Source: Gordonia alkanivorans NBRC 16433 (GTDB lineage: Bacteria; Actinomycetota; Actinomycetes; Mycobacteriales; Mycobacteriaceae). From it: a DNA stretch of 64,000 nucleotides. Below the pieces are notes generated by a model, which was not told where the DNA came from, did not search any database, and worked only from the letters and a program-made list of their open reading frames with translations. A program made the position numbers and the translations under genes. Shown one piece after another: positions 34,854 to 43,046 of the stretch (its first letter is position 1; every line of letters begins with the position of its first letter). The stretch lies in NCBI RefSeq assembly GCF_000225505.1, contig NZ_BACI01000050.1, forward strand, positions 186,001 through 250,000, written 5' to 3'.

Positions 34854-35405
34854 GTGAAGAGCAGCAGTTTTGTGGTGCCCGACGAACTCGACGTGCTCGA
34901 GCGTCACCCGAAGACGTCCGAACCGGGCGAACTCATGCGTCCGCACAACATGACGTGCTTCGGTTGTGGCCCAGAGTCCCCACACGGCCTACACCTCGAG
35001 ATGTATGCGGGCGAGGGCTTCAGCGTCGACGCGAAGATGCCCGTCCAGCAGTGGATGGAGGGCGGGCCCGGCGTGATCCACGGCGGCATCCTCTCCAGTG
35101 CGTTCGACGACGTCATGGGTATGACGCCGCGGCTGATCGGTCCGGCGGCGGTGACCGCGCACCTCCAGGTCGACTTCCTGCAGCCCATCCCGGTGGGCAA
35201 GACCCTGCACCTGCATGCCGAGATCCTGGGCAAGCAGCGACGCAAGATCTACGTCGAAGGTGTTGCGCACCTCGGTGATCCGGAGCGGCCGGTGGCGCGG
35301 GCGAACGGCCTGTTCGTCCAGATCGACGTCCGGGCGCACTTCGCCGATCACGTCGAGAACAGCGCCAAGGCGGCGGAGTACCTGGGCGGTAAGCCTCAGC
35401 TCTGA
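34854..35405 (+). CDS. PaaI/acyl-CoA thioesterase-like hotdog protein
   Basis: A 183-residue single-hotdog protein. The segment [17 protein letters not shown] matches the PaaI/YbgC-like thioesterase active-site helix, with Asp as the likely acid. A cysteine-containing [16 protein letters not shown] segment before the hotdog is typical of actinobacterial PaaI-like proteins and may bind metal. Substrate unknown. GTG 34854 follows its own -10 hexamer. The gene is transcribed against disA and radA and splits that pair, so it is expressed independently. Confidence 0.83.
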   Translation: MKSSSFVVPDELDVLERHPKTSEPGELMRPHNMTCFGCGPESPHGLHLEMYAGEGFSVDAKMPVQQWMEGGPGVIHGGILSSAFDDVMGMTPRLIGPAAVTAHLQVDFLQPIPVGKTLHLHAEILGKQRRKIYVEGVAHLGDPERPVARANGLFVQIDVRAHFADHVENSAKAAEYLGGKPQL

Positions 35406-35412
35406 GGCCGGC

Positions 35413-36792
35413 TCAGAACGGCGCGTCCACCGGGTCGGAGTCGCGGAGGTGGACGGCGTCGCCGAGGTTGGCGACCCGGAGGATGCGGATGCCCTTCGGG
35501 AGTTCCTCGTCGGTGGCCGCGGGGATGATGGCCTCGCGGAAGCCGAGCCGCTTGGCCTCCGCCAGGCGTCGCGCCACCGCCGACACCCGACGGATCTCGC
35601 CGCCGAGTCCGACTTCGCCGATGACGACGGTCGACTGGGGGACGGGGCGTTGGGTCAGGGTCGAATAGACCGAGAGCGCGATGGCGAGGTCGGCGGCGGG
35701 TTCGGTCACGCGCATGCCGCCGACCGTCGACAGGTAGACCTCCGACTTACCCAGTTCCTTGCGGCCGGCGCGCGCCTGCAGCACGGCGAGGACCATCGCC
35801 ACCCGGTTGAAGTCGAGGCCCGACACCGCACGACGGGGGTTGGACATCTCGGTCCCGTTGGCGAGCGCCTGTACCTCGCCGACGAGCGCCCGCTTGCCGT
35901 CCATCGTCACCATCGTGACGCTGCCACTGACGTCCGAATCCCGTTGGTGCAGGAAGATTCCCGACGGATCGGGCACCTGGTGGATGCCGTCGTCGCGCTG
36001 TTCGAAACAGCCGACCTCGTCGGCGGCGCCGAAACGGTTCTTCACGCCGCGGACCATCCGCAGCGTCGAGTGCTTGTCGCCCTCGAAGGCGAGTACGACG
36101 TCGACGAGGTGCTCGAGTGAACGAGGACCCGCGACCGCGCCCTCCTTGGTCACGTGGCCGACCAGGATCACCGCGATGCCCCGGTTCTTGGCCAGCGAGA
36201 CCAGTGCGGTGGTGACGGCGCGGATCTGCGTCACGCCACCGGTCACGCCGTCGGCGCCGGACGCGACGACGGTCTGCACCGAGTCGATGATCATCAGCGA
36301 CGGCCGCACGGTGTCGACGTGGCCGAGGATGGTCGCGAGATCGGTTTCGGCGGCGAGGTAGACGTTGGCGTGCACCGCGCCGGTGCGCTCGGCGCGCATA
36401 CGGACCTGACCGGCCGATTCCTCGCCGGTGATGTAGAGCGCGACGCGATCCTGGGCCGCCCAGTGTTTGACGGTCTCCAGCAGCAGCGTCGACTTGCCGA
36501 CGCCGGGTTCTCCGGCGAGCAGGATGACCGACCCCGGGACGACGCCGCGCCCGAGGACGCGGTCGAGTTCCCCGATGCCGGTCGGCACCGCCGCGGTGGA
36601 CTGGGCGTCGACCTCGGTGATGCGCAGGGCCGGGCTCGACGGCGCCACCGCGGCGGTCGTCCGGGAGGACGTGGGTGCGCCGGCGACCTCGTCGATCGAT
36701 CCCCACTCGCTGCATTCGGGGCAGCGTCCGACCCACTTGGCGACCTGATGACCGCAGCCGGTGCAGCGATACGAGGATTTGGGTTTTGCCAC
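35413..36792 (-). CDS. radA: DNA repair protein RadA (Sms)
   Basis: RecA-like helicase-type ATPase that helps process recombination intermediates. The 459-residue protein begins with a four-cysteine zinc finger (YRCTGCGHQVAKWVGRCPEC), then Walker A GEPGVGKST (about 93-101), the RadA-specific KNRFG motif and a Lon-protease-like C-terminal domain. ATG 36792. It ends eight bases from the convergent thioesterase gene. Transcription from lpqE upstream is separated by a terminator at 36826, so radA probably has its own promoter in the 83-base gap. Confidence 0.96.
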   Translation of the reverse strand: MAKPKSSYRCTGCGHQVAKWVGRCPECSEWGSIDEVAGAPTSSRTTAAVAPSSPALRITEVDAQSTAAVPTGIGELDRVLGRGVVPGSVILLAGEPGVGKSTLLLETVKHWAAQDRVALYITGEESAGQVRMRAERTGAVHANVYLAAETDLATILGHVDTVRPSLMIIDSVQTVVASGADGVTGGVTQIRAVTTALVSLAKNRGIAVILVGHVTKEGAVAGPRSLEHLVDVVLAFEGDKHSTLRMVRGVKNRFGAADEVGCFEQRDDGIHQVPDPSGIFLHQRDSDVSGSVTMVTMDGKRALVGEVQALANGTEMSNPRRAVSGLDFNRVAMVLAVLQARAGRKELGKSEVYLSTVGGMRVTEPAADLAIALSVYSTLTQRPVPQSTVVIGEVGLGGEIRRVSAVARRLAEAKRLGFREAIIPAATDEELPKGIRILRVANLGDAVHLRDSDPVDAPF

Positions 36793-36825
36793 CCGGTCAG
36801 CCTAAGCGGGCGGACCGACAGAACA

Positions 36826-36855
36826 GACGAGGCCCGGCGGATGCCGGGCCTCGTC
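36826..36855 (-). terminator. Hairpin terminator between lpqE and radA
   Basis: Thirteen-base arms 36826-36838 and 36843-36855 are exact complements around GGAT. On the minus strand it is followed by the T-rich TGTTCTGT. Confidence 0.75.
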
Positions 36856-36875
36856 GTGCGTCTTCAGGGGAGGGG

Positions 36876-37592
36876 TCAGTGCCCGCCGCCCTCTTCGTGT
36901 CCGGTCTCGGGTGTGCCGCCCTCGGAGTCCCCGGGGCCGACCGCTCCGTGATGCTGGTTGTAGAACGTCGGCTCCGCGTTGCGCGCGACGTCCTGGCGCT
37001 CGAGTTCCGCGCCGGCGTCTACCGGGGTCTGCACGGTGGTCTCACCGGCGGGGACCCACGAGCCGTTGCCCTCGCGCTTCTCGAAGACGAAGGTCAGGTC
37101 GGTGGTCAGGCCGGCGGCGACGGTGTCGCCCGCGTTGGTGAGCTCGGCGGTGACCTTCTTCTCGCTGTCCCGGACGGAGCCGACGGGCGTGCCGCTGCTG
37201 AGGGCCTGCCCCGGCGCGATGACGCGAGCCGCGGAGTCGCTGCCCTCGACGAACTCGACCGAACCCTTCTCGGGCTTGATCTCCTTAAGGCGGTAGTACG
37301 CGGTCTGGTCGGAGTTCGCGACGACGAACGCGAGCTCGAACGGTCCGCCGTTGCCGAAGACGGTCGGTGCGTCCTTCTCCGGGTAGAGGATCTGCACGTC
37401 CCGCAGCTGCAGCGTGTCGATGTTGACGTTCGCACCGTTCACCGCGGGCAGCTGGTTGGCGGTCTGCGAGATCTGTCCCGCACCGCAACCGGTGGTGCCC
37501 AGGGCAACGGCGATGCCGATCGTGGCTGCAGCGGTGGCCAGACGAGACGGCCGAACCGCCGACCGCCGTGCGGATAGTGGAAGCACTGACAC
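36876..37592 (-). CDS. lpqE: LpqE-type lipoprotein
   Basis: Predicted lipoprotein of 238 residues. The signal peptide ends at LGTTGC with Cys36 as the lipid site, a slightly unusual lipobox. The globular part (about 45-215) has beta-rich segments such as LQLRDVQILYPEKDAPTVF and FELAFVVANSDQTAYYRL. The tail is Gly/Glu/His-rich (GHEEGGGH) and could bind metal. Its place beside carD and radA matches M. tuberculosis lpqE (Rv3584). GTG 37592 is chosen because GGGAGG precedes it by five bases. It is divergent from carD. Confidence 0.8.
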   Translation of the reverse strand: MSVLPLSARRSAVRPSRLATAAATIGIAVALGTTGCGAGQISQTANQLPAVNGANVNIDTLQLRDVQILYPEKDAPTVFGNGGPFELAFVVANSDQTAYYRLKEIKPEKGSVEFVEGSDSAARVIAPGQALSSGTPVGSVRDSEKKVTAELTNAGDTVAAGLTTDLTFVFEKREGNGSWVPAGETTVQTPVDAGAELERQDVARNAEPTFYNQHHGAVGPGDSEGGTPETGHEEGGGH

Positions 37593-37641
37593 CCGATCCT
37601 CCCAGGTCAAACGAAGTCGAATTGCAGCGCGCGAAACCCTG

Positions 37642-37658
37642 CACTACGCAGCGTAGTG
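37642..37658. promoter_or_regulatory. Inverted repeat upstream of lpqE
   Basis: CACTACGC and GCGTAGTG flank a single A, an almost perfect 17-base palindrome 50 bases before the lpqE start. It could be an operator. No known regulator motif is recognised. Confidence 0.4.
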
Positions 37659-37875
37659 GGCGTCGTCCGGAAAAGTCCGCCCGGGTGCCCGATTCGTGTC
37701 CGCGAGGGCATGTTCCGGGGCTCGGGAGGGGGTCTCCACGGGGCTCGCCGGAGAGGTGTTGCGTGACGTCGAACACGCTGCTACGGCACCCCCTGCCACC
37801 TCGGAAGAGCCTGCACTGGAACCGGTTCACCGCGTTGACCTGCACCGTTGGGTGGGGCCCTCGGAACGCCCGTGC

Positions 37876-37881
37876 TAGACT
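37876..37881 (+). promoter_or_regulatory. Extended -10 promoter of carD
   Basis: TAGACT is preceded by TGC, giving an extended -10. It lies 28 bases before the start codon, leaving a short leader with AAAGGGG and AAGGA as ribosome-binding site. Confidence 0.65.
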
Positions 37882-37908
37882 GGGTTCACTCGAAAGGGGC
37901 AAGGAACA

Positions 37909-38397
37909 TTGAATTTCAAAGTTGGCGACACCGTCGTTTACCCCCATCACGGTGCTGCTCGGGTCGAAGACATCGTTACCCGGACCATCAAGGGTGAGCA
38001 GATCGAATACCTTGTTCTCAAGGTTGCCGACGGTGACATGACCGTTCAGATTCCCTCGACGAAGTTGGAATACGTGGGCGTCCGCGACGTGGTCGGGCAA
38101 GAGGGTCTCGACCAGGTTTTCCAGGTGCTGCGGGCCCCGCACACCGAAGAGCCGACCAACTGGGCGCGGCGATTCAAGGCGAACCAGGAGAAGCTCATCT
38201 CCGGCGACATCATCAAGGTCGCCGAGATCGTGCGCGACCTCTGGCGCCGCGAGCAGGACCGTGGACTCTCGGCCGGTGAGAAGCGCATGCTGACCCGTGC
38301 CCGCCGAGTCCTCGTGGACGAACTGTCGCTCGCGCAGAACACCGATGACGAGAAGGCCACCATCATCCTGGACGAGGTCCTCGCGGCGGCTTCCTGA
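37909..38397 (+). CDS. carD: RNA polymerase-binding transcription factor CarD
   Basis: Essential global regulator that binds the RNA polymerase beta subunit and stabilises the open complex, notably at rRNA promoters. The N-terminal RNAP-interaction (Tudor-like) domain begins [20 protein letters not shown]. The helical C-terminal DNA-contact domain includes the conserved tryptophan in [14 protein letters not shown]. Length (162) and sequence are very close to mycobacterial CarD. The start codon is TTG 37909, unusual for such a highly expressed gene but required by the conserved N-terminus. ispD follows 29 bases later. Confidence 0.97.
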   Translation: MNFKVGDTVVYPHHGAARVEDIVTRTIKGEQIEYLVLKVADGDMTVQIPSTKLEYVGVRDVVGQEGLDQVFQVLRAPHTEEPTNWARRFKANQEKLISGDIIKVAEIVRDLWRREQDRGLSAGEKRMLTRARRVLVDELSLAQNTDDEKATIILDEVLAAAS

Positions 38398-38407
38398 CAT
38401 CGGTTCG

Positions 38408-38421
38408 TACCTGATCAGGTA
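38408..38421. promoter_or_regulatory. Perfect 14-base palindrome between carD and ispD
   Basis: TACCTGATCAGGTA is fully self-complementary and ends five bases before the ispD start codon. It may be an operator or a small hairpin that hides the ribosome-binding region. No known factor is assigned. Confidence 0.4.
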
Positions 38422-38426
38422 GAACA

Positions 38427-39143
38427 TTGACCACTACGCCGGAGGATTCCGGCGCGGCAGTCTGCGTCATCATCCCGGCCGCCGGGTCGGGAACCCGACT
38501 CGGCGAGCCGGTACCGAAGGCGTTCGTCGACCTCGGTGGCGCAACGATCATCGAGCGCTGCGTCGACAACATCCCCGAATCGCTCGGGGCGTCGATTGTC
38601 GTCGTGGTGCCGGCCGACCTCGTGGAGCATGCTCGAGAGCTGCTCCCCGGGGTCGCCGTCGTTCCCGGCGGTGCTCACCGGTCCGATTCGGTGCGCGCGG
38701 GAATAGCCGCGGCCGGCGATGCCCGGATCCTTCTCGTGCACGACGCGGCACGTCCCCTGACGCCCGCTCATGTCTTCACGAGAGTGGTCGACGCCGTCGC
38801 GGCCGGGCATCCGGCCGTGGTGCCCGGGGTGCCGGTTGTCGACACTCTCAAGCAGGTCGCACCGGATGCGAGCGGACACGAACTCGTGACCCGCACCGTC
38901 GACCGCGAAGAACTCCGCGCGGTGCAGACCCCACAGGGCTTCACCCGCGAGGCCCTGCTGCGAGCGCATGCCGACGATTCCGGTCTGGCGACCGACGACG
39001 CCGGCCTCGCCGAACGCTGCGGAATCCCCGTCCACATCGTCCCGGGAGACCCTCTCGCCATGAAGATCACCACCCCGTGGGACCTCCGCATCATCCGAGA
39101 CGTCGTCCGTGAGACCGCGGCCGACGCCGAGGCCCGGTCATGA
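38427..39143 (+). CDS. ispD: 2-C-methyl-D-erythritol 4-phosphate cytidylyltransferase
   Basis: Third enzyme of the MEP isoprenoid pathway, forming CDP-methylerythritol. The nucleotide-binding start [28 protein letters not shown] and TPQGF are family hallmarks. Length is 238 residues. The start appears to be TTG 38427, the second TTG start in succession; only a weak AGGT is seen upstream, next to the palindrome at 38408. The stop overlaps the ispF start as ATGA, so ispD and ispF are translationally coupled. Confidence 0.95.
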   Translation: MTTTPEDSGAAVCVIIPAAGSGTRLGEPVPKAFVDLGGATIIERCVDNIPESLGASIVVVVPADLVEHARELLPGVAVVPGGAHRSDSVRAGIAAAGDARILLVHDAARPLTPAHVFTRVVDAVAAGHPAVVPGVPVVDTLKQVAPDASGHELVTRTVDREELRAVQTPQGFTREALLRAHADDSGLATDDAGLAERCGIPVHIVPGDPLAMKITTPWDLRIIRDVVRETAADAEARS

Positions 39144-39604
39144 GGGTCGGGATCGGCACCGATGCGCACCGTATCGACGCATCCGCCGACTGCTGGATGG
39201 TCGGCCTGCACTTTCCCGACGAGCCCGGCTGTGAGGGCCACTCCGACGGCGACGTCGGTGCGCACGCCCTGTGCGACGCGGTGCTCTCGGCCGCCGGACT
39301 CGGCGACGTCGGGTCGGTGTTCGGCACCGGTCGACCCGAGTGGGAGGGCGTCTCCGGCATCGCGATGCTCACCCATGTGGCCGAGCTGATCGCTGCCGAG
39401 GGACTCCGCGTCGTCAACGCCGCCGTGCAGGTCATCGGCAATCGTCCCAAGATCGGACCCCGTCGTGCCGAAGCTCAGGAAGTGCTGTCCGCGGCGGTCG
39501 GCGGACCGGTGTCGGTGTCGGCGACGACCACCGACGGTCTGGGCATGACCGGACGCGGCGAGGGGATCGCGGCGGTCGCCACCGCCCTGCTCGACGACGC
39601 GTGA
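39140..39604 (+). CDS. ispF: 2-C-methyl-D-erythritol 2,4-cyclodiphosphate synthase
   Basis: Fifth MEP-pathway enzyme; makes the cyclodiphosphate. The zinc ligands Asp8, His10 and His42 fall at the same numbers as in E. coli (GTDAHR and [14 protein letters not shown]), and the C-terminal [14 protein letters not shown] is present. Length is 154 residues. The usual Asp-Val-His near position 8-10 is here Asp-Ala-His. It overlaps ispD by four bases. In mycobacteria cysS follows directly; here a 7.9-kb accessory block intervenes. Confidence 0.95.
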   Translation: MRVGIGTDAHRIDASADCWMVGLHFPDEPGCEGHSDGDVGAHALCDAVLSAAGLGDVGSVFGTGRPEWEGVSGIAMLTHVAELIAAEGLRVVNAAVQVIGNRPKIGPRRAEAQEVLSAAVGGPVSVSATTTDGLGMTGRGEGIAAVATALLDDA

Positions 39605-39626
39605 CCGCGGCTCGACGACGCCCGGG

Positions 39627-40862
39627 TCAGCGCGCGGCGGCGTCCAGCAGGATCTCGCAGGCGCGGTCGACGGCGTCGGCCGGTGGGGTGAGGTCCCTCC
39701 CCAGACGCGCGGCCGCAGCCGCCACCGCCGGATCGGTGAGCGGGTCGAGATCGGATGGCTCGAACCGGGCCAGCTTGTTGCCGGAACCCGCACCTTTCCG
39801 TCGAAGAGCTGCCGCCCACATCGGCTGATCCGCGCTGAGCCACGCGATCACCGACGGGATGCCCGCGCGTGCTGCCGCTGCCGTGGTGCCGGCGCCGCCG
39901 TGGTGCACCGCGCCTCGACATTCCGGGAGCAGGGTCTCGTGGTCGACCGGCTGTTGGAGGTGCAGGAGCCGATCATGCTGGGGGAGTTCGTGATCGGTGT
40001 GTCCGATGACCCGAAGCCCGCGATCGAGGAGCGAGCTCACGATCCCGCCGATCTGCTCGGCGGTGATCTTCATGCTGCCGAAACCGACGTAGACGGGTGC
40101 CTCACCGCCCGACGCCCACTCGACCGCGCGTGACGTCGCATCGTCGCCGTTGGCGAGTGCGGCGCGAGTTTCCTTGTCCGGCAGAAGGAATCCGACCAGC
40201 GGCCGCTGTGGTCCCCAGTCGTTCGCGAGTCCGGGGAACAGGGCGGCATCGTAGGCCTGGATCTCGGGTACCCCGCGCCGCCGAAGTCGGCTCCCCAGTG
40301 GGTCTTTCGCGGGCGGGAGGCCGAGTTCGGTGCGCAGCCTCCGGTCGGCACCGCGCAGCGTCAGCCAGTAGGTCTGGTCGGCGAGACGCCACATCGCGCG
40401 CGAGACCGGACGCGGGTACTCGCGGTAGCGGACGGCGAGGCTGGCGCTCGGACGTAGCGGACAGTAGTGCAGCGGAACGAATCCGATGCCACGGCTCTGG
40501 GCGATCGCGTCGGCCCGGTCCTGCGCCAGCGGCCCGGTCACCAGGAGATCGGAGACGTCGGCGAGTTCGGCCATGACCTGTTCCGAGGTCGCGCGACCGT
40601 GGTCGGCGACCTCGCTCAGCGCCTTCAGCCGGACCCGTGGGTTCTTGGACTTCAGGCGCTCCTTGACCAGTGGACCGGCCAGCAGCTCGGCCGTCGACGG
40701 CGCCAGCATCCGCGTCGGCAACCCGGACGCCGCGGTCAGTTCGACGAGATCCTCGGGCACGGCGAGGCGGACCTCGTGGCCGCGACGCGCGAGTTCGGTG
40801 CCGATCGCCACCGCGGGCTGGACGTCTCCCCGGCTGCCGTGGACGGTGAACGCGATCCTCAT
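39627..40862 (-). CDS. GT1-family glycosyltransferase (MGT/UGT-like)
   Basis: A 411-residue GT-B glycosyltransferase of family 1. The N-terminal MRIAFTVHGSRGDVQPAVAI and the C-terminal donor motif around VHHGGAGTTAAAARAGIPS are typical of enzymes that glycosylate lipids or polyketides, such as the mycobacterial glycopeptidolipid and phenolic-glycolipid transferases. No membrane helix or signal peptide. The likely role is sugar transfer from a nucleotide sugar to a lipid or sterol acceptor; donor and acceptor are unknown. The ATG overlaps the stop of the upstream acyltransferase gene by four bases (40859-40862), so the two are coupled. It ends 22 bases from ispF, convergent. Confidence 0.88.
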   Translation of the reverse strand: MRIAFTVHGSRGDVQPAVAIGTELARRGHEVRLAVPEDLVELTAASGLPTRMLAPSTAELLAGPLVKERLKSKNPRVRLKALSEVADHGRATSEQVMAELADVSDLLVTGPLAQDRADAIAQSRGIGFVPLHYCPLRPSASLAVRYREYPRPVSRAMWRLADQTYWLTLRGADRRLRTELGLPPAKDPLGSRLRRRGVPEIQAYDAALFPGLANDWGPQRPLVGFLLPDKETRAALANGDDATSRAVEWASGGEAPVYVGFGSMKITAEQIGGIVSSLLDRGLRVIGHTDHELPQHDRLLHLQQPVDHETLLPECRGAVHHGGAGTTAAAARAGIPSVIAWLSADQPMWAAALRRKGAGSGNKLARFEPSDLDPLTDPAVAAAAARLGRDLTPPADAVDRACEILLDAAAR

Positions 40863-42214
40863 GCGCCCCAGCTGTTTCCGTGCAGACCCCACGCGGCGAG
40901 CTCGGTGGTCACCAGTTCGCGCAGGGTGGCCACGTCCGGGATGCGCACCGGGTCGAGCGAACTCACGCTGAACATGACGTCGTCGGCGCCGAGCGCGAGC
41001 CAGCCGCTGATGCCGCCCTTGCGGTCACGCAGATTGCGGGGATCGTCGGTCGCGGTGACGGCTCGGATGGAGAGTGCGGCGCGTTCGCCGGTGCCCAGCG
41101 TCGCGAACTCGTCGGGAACCGGTCCGACATTGGAGGCGAGGCACAGCGGTGTGGTGACGTTGGCGGCGAGGCGTCGGGTGAGGGCGGCGCTCAGCGCCTG
41201 CAGTACGACTGCTCGCTGGGCGACACTGCCCGAGTTGGCGGCCAACCGGTTGTAGGCGTCCTTGCACGCCGTCCGGACCGCGGACAGGTCCTCGTAGCGG
41301 TCCGGGGAGACCTCGACGAAGGCGGTGGCGCCCGACGTCGCGTTGGCGCGGCGGTCGTCGAGGGTGCGTGACGAGACGGGCAGCGACACCGGGACGACGT
41401 CGCCGGGGGAGACCCGGCCGCACCGCTCCAGTACACCCACCATGAGCGCCGCGAAAAGGCTGTTGTCGGTGCCGCCCCGGGATTCGGCCGCGGCGGTGAA
41501 GTCGGCGGCCGGGATCAGGACGGTCACGTTCGGTGCGATCTCGGCGGTGGCGACGTCGGTGTCGGGTGCCGGCCGGCCGGTCACGCGCGCCGGCGAGGCG
41601 GGCGGTCCGGACCTACTCGCGCGCGCCATCCGGATCGCGGTCTTCCCCGCGGTCCAGAGCAGGTCGCCGGCGTCGACGACGTTGGACACCAGGCCCGGAG
41701 CGGTGCCGGGCGTGTAGTCCAGGCCGTGGACGGCCTCGAGGACCGCGACCGCGCCCGTCCCGCCGTCGGCGATGACATGGGAGATGACCAGGGACACGAG
41801 CACCGAGGCGTCGTCGGCGGTCCGTGCGACGACGAGCCGCCACGCGGGTCCGTTCTCGATGTCGAGGTCGGCGTCGGCCTGTGCCCGGCCCCACTGCTCT
41901 TCCTCACCGACCGCGACCGGCTCGGCTTGCACGGAGAAGTGGCCGGCGTCGGGGGTGTACCGCCAGTAGGCGCGCCCCGGACCCCGGTGGGTGGCGACGA
42001 GCCGGCTCAAACGACCTCGACGTAGCTTTTCTGCCAACGAGGCGATGGCGTCGACGTCGACCGTGCCGGGGAACCGCCACAGCGTCTGGTTCACGACGGG
42101 AAGGCCGAGGATCGTATCCATGCGGACGAAGAGGTCGTCGTCGGCGGTGAGCCGATCGACGGTCGGGCTCTGATTCACGCCGGGAGTGTTGCCGACCAGG
42201 GATGCGAAATTCAT
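40859..42214 (-). CDS. Condensation-fold/WES-PapA-like acyltransferase
   Basis: A 451-residue protein of the chloramphenicol-acetyltransferase/condensation superfamily, which includes wax-ester synthases, PapA proteins and NRPS condensation domains. The active-site H-x3-D-G is present as SHVIADGG with His146 and Asp150; the first His of the HHxxxDG form is Ser. SLPVSSRTLDDRRANATSG is the bridge region typical of the WS/DGAT group. It probably transfers an acyl chain from CoA or ACP to a hydroxyl. ATG 42214 has GGCAGG upstream. It is coupled to the GT1 gene, suggesting acylation and glycosylation of one product. Confidence 0.82.
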   Translation of the reverse strand: MNFASLVGNTPGVNQSPTVDRLTADDDLFVRMDTILGLPVVNQTLWRFPGTVDVDAIASLAEKLRRGRLSRLVATHRGPGRAYWRYTPDAGHFSVQAEPVAVGEEEQWGRAQADADLDIENGPAWRLVVARTADDASVLVSLVISHVIADGGTGAVAVLEAVHGLDYTPGTAPGLVSNVVDAGDLLWTAGKTAIRMARASRSGPPASPARVTGRPAPDTDVATAEIAPNVTVLIPAADFTAAAESRGGTDNSLFAALMVGVLERCGRVSPGDVVPVSLPVSSRTLDDRRANATSGATAFVEVSPDRYEDLSAVRTACKDAYNRLAANSGSVAQRAVVLQALSAALTRRLAANVTTPLCLASNVGPVPDEFATLGTGERAALSIRAVTATDDPRNLRDRKGGISGWLALGADDVMFSVSSLDPVRIPDVATLRELVTTELAAWGLHGNSWGA

Positions 42215-42690
42215 GACCGAGCCTGCCTTTCGTCGAGAGTGATACTTTCCACAGTCGGTCGGCCGCGGGGTCCTTGGTCGCACGCTGATGCCATGTGCGT
42301 TGTGTCACAGAGATTTACCATGTGAGCGACTCCCGAATGTCTTCCTACGATCACCGGACCGGTGGTGTGGTCGGCCGGTGTGAGCATGCCCGACTGATCG
42401 GCGTGGGCCCGCTGCCGTCGGCGGGGCCGGTGGATGGTGGCGCGAACCTGCGGATTCGGTGCTCCGTCATCGGCCTCGACCACACCAGGCCCGCCTCGCC
42501 GGCGCCGGGGACGTGCAAACCCTACCCGAGGGGCCCGTCGCGCCCGCCTCGAACGGGTGGGCGAACGGCGTGCGGGTGACGTCTCGAAACCGGCAATGTC
42601 ATGGATCTTTAAGGGTTACCTTGTTAACGCCTATTTCGTACGCCGAACTATCCAACCGGACGAATTCGGGTTACTGTCGTGACCAATGTG

Positions 42691-42725
42691 CAGGACCGCC
42701 TGATGGGCGGTCCTGGACTTTTTGT
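42691..42725 (+). terminator. Strong intrinsic terminator within the acyltransferase leader
   Basis: CAGGACCGCC and GGCGGTCCTG form a ten-base-pair stem around TGATG, followed by GACTTTTTGTTT. It ends about 320 bases upstream of the acyltransferase ATG 43047 and would stop transcription entering the operon from upstream. It may mark an attenuator or the end of a small RNA. Confidence 0.8.
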
Positions 42726-42763
42726 TTGAACACCGGTGGTGAGAACTCGGAGGACGCGACGAC

Positions 42764-42967
42764 ATGACGGGTATCGCCCGCCGCATTGCCGATCGTCGCG
42801 GCTTGATCGCGGCCGGTCGGATTGCCCGGAACCGCTCCGGAACAACGTCAGAGTGGGGCGATACATCGCGGTCATCGCGCTGCCAGTCGACACGAACCAG
42901 GGCACAACTCTTCTCGACTTCGGGGAGGTGTGCCCCCGTCGGTCTCGATCGACAACATCGCTAGCGC
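42764..42967 (+). CDS. Possible small leader ORF
   Basis: Doubtful gene of 66 codons. GGAGG lies ten bases before ATG 42764, and the first 24 codons encode an amphipathic basic helix (MTGIARRIADRRGLIAAGRI) with GC-rich third positions. The remainder is Ser/Arg-rich with poor codon bias, so the frame may be spurious or frameshifted. It sits between the terminator at 42691 and the acyltransferase operon. Confidence 0.2.
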
Positions 42968-43046
42968 GCGGCAGCGCTATGGCCCGGGGAGGGGCCGGAG
43001 AAGACCAACAATCGGGGGCCGACACGTGTCAACACGGGAGGTTTCG

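Larger units (their letters stand above)
37593..37908. other. Divergent lpqE-carD promoter region
   Basis: A 316-base gap holding an inverted repeat at 37642-37658 on the lpqE side and an extended -10 promoter for carD at 37873-37881. No coding sequence was seen. Confidence 0.6.
42215..43046. other. Long divergent spacer of the acyltransferase locus
   Basis: An 832-base gap between divergent acyltransferase genes. It contains an AT-richer stretch (about 42590-42690), an intrinsic terminator (42691-42725) and one possible 66-codon frame at 42764. The promoters of both transcripts must lie here. No protein family was recognised in it. Confidence 0.6.

Noticed and set aside
42680..42730. A 16-codon frame (GTG 42680) and a five-codon frame (ATG 42686, M-C-R-T-A) crossing the terminator
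   Set aside because: Both are too short to judge. The single cysteine is weak evidence for a cysteine-sensing leader peptide, and no ribosome-binding site is present.
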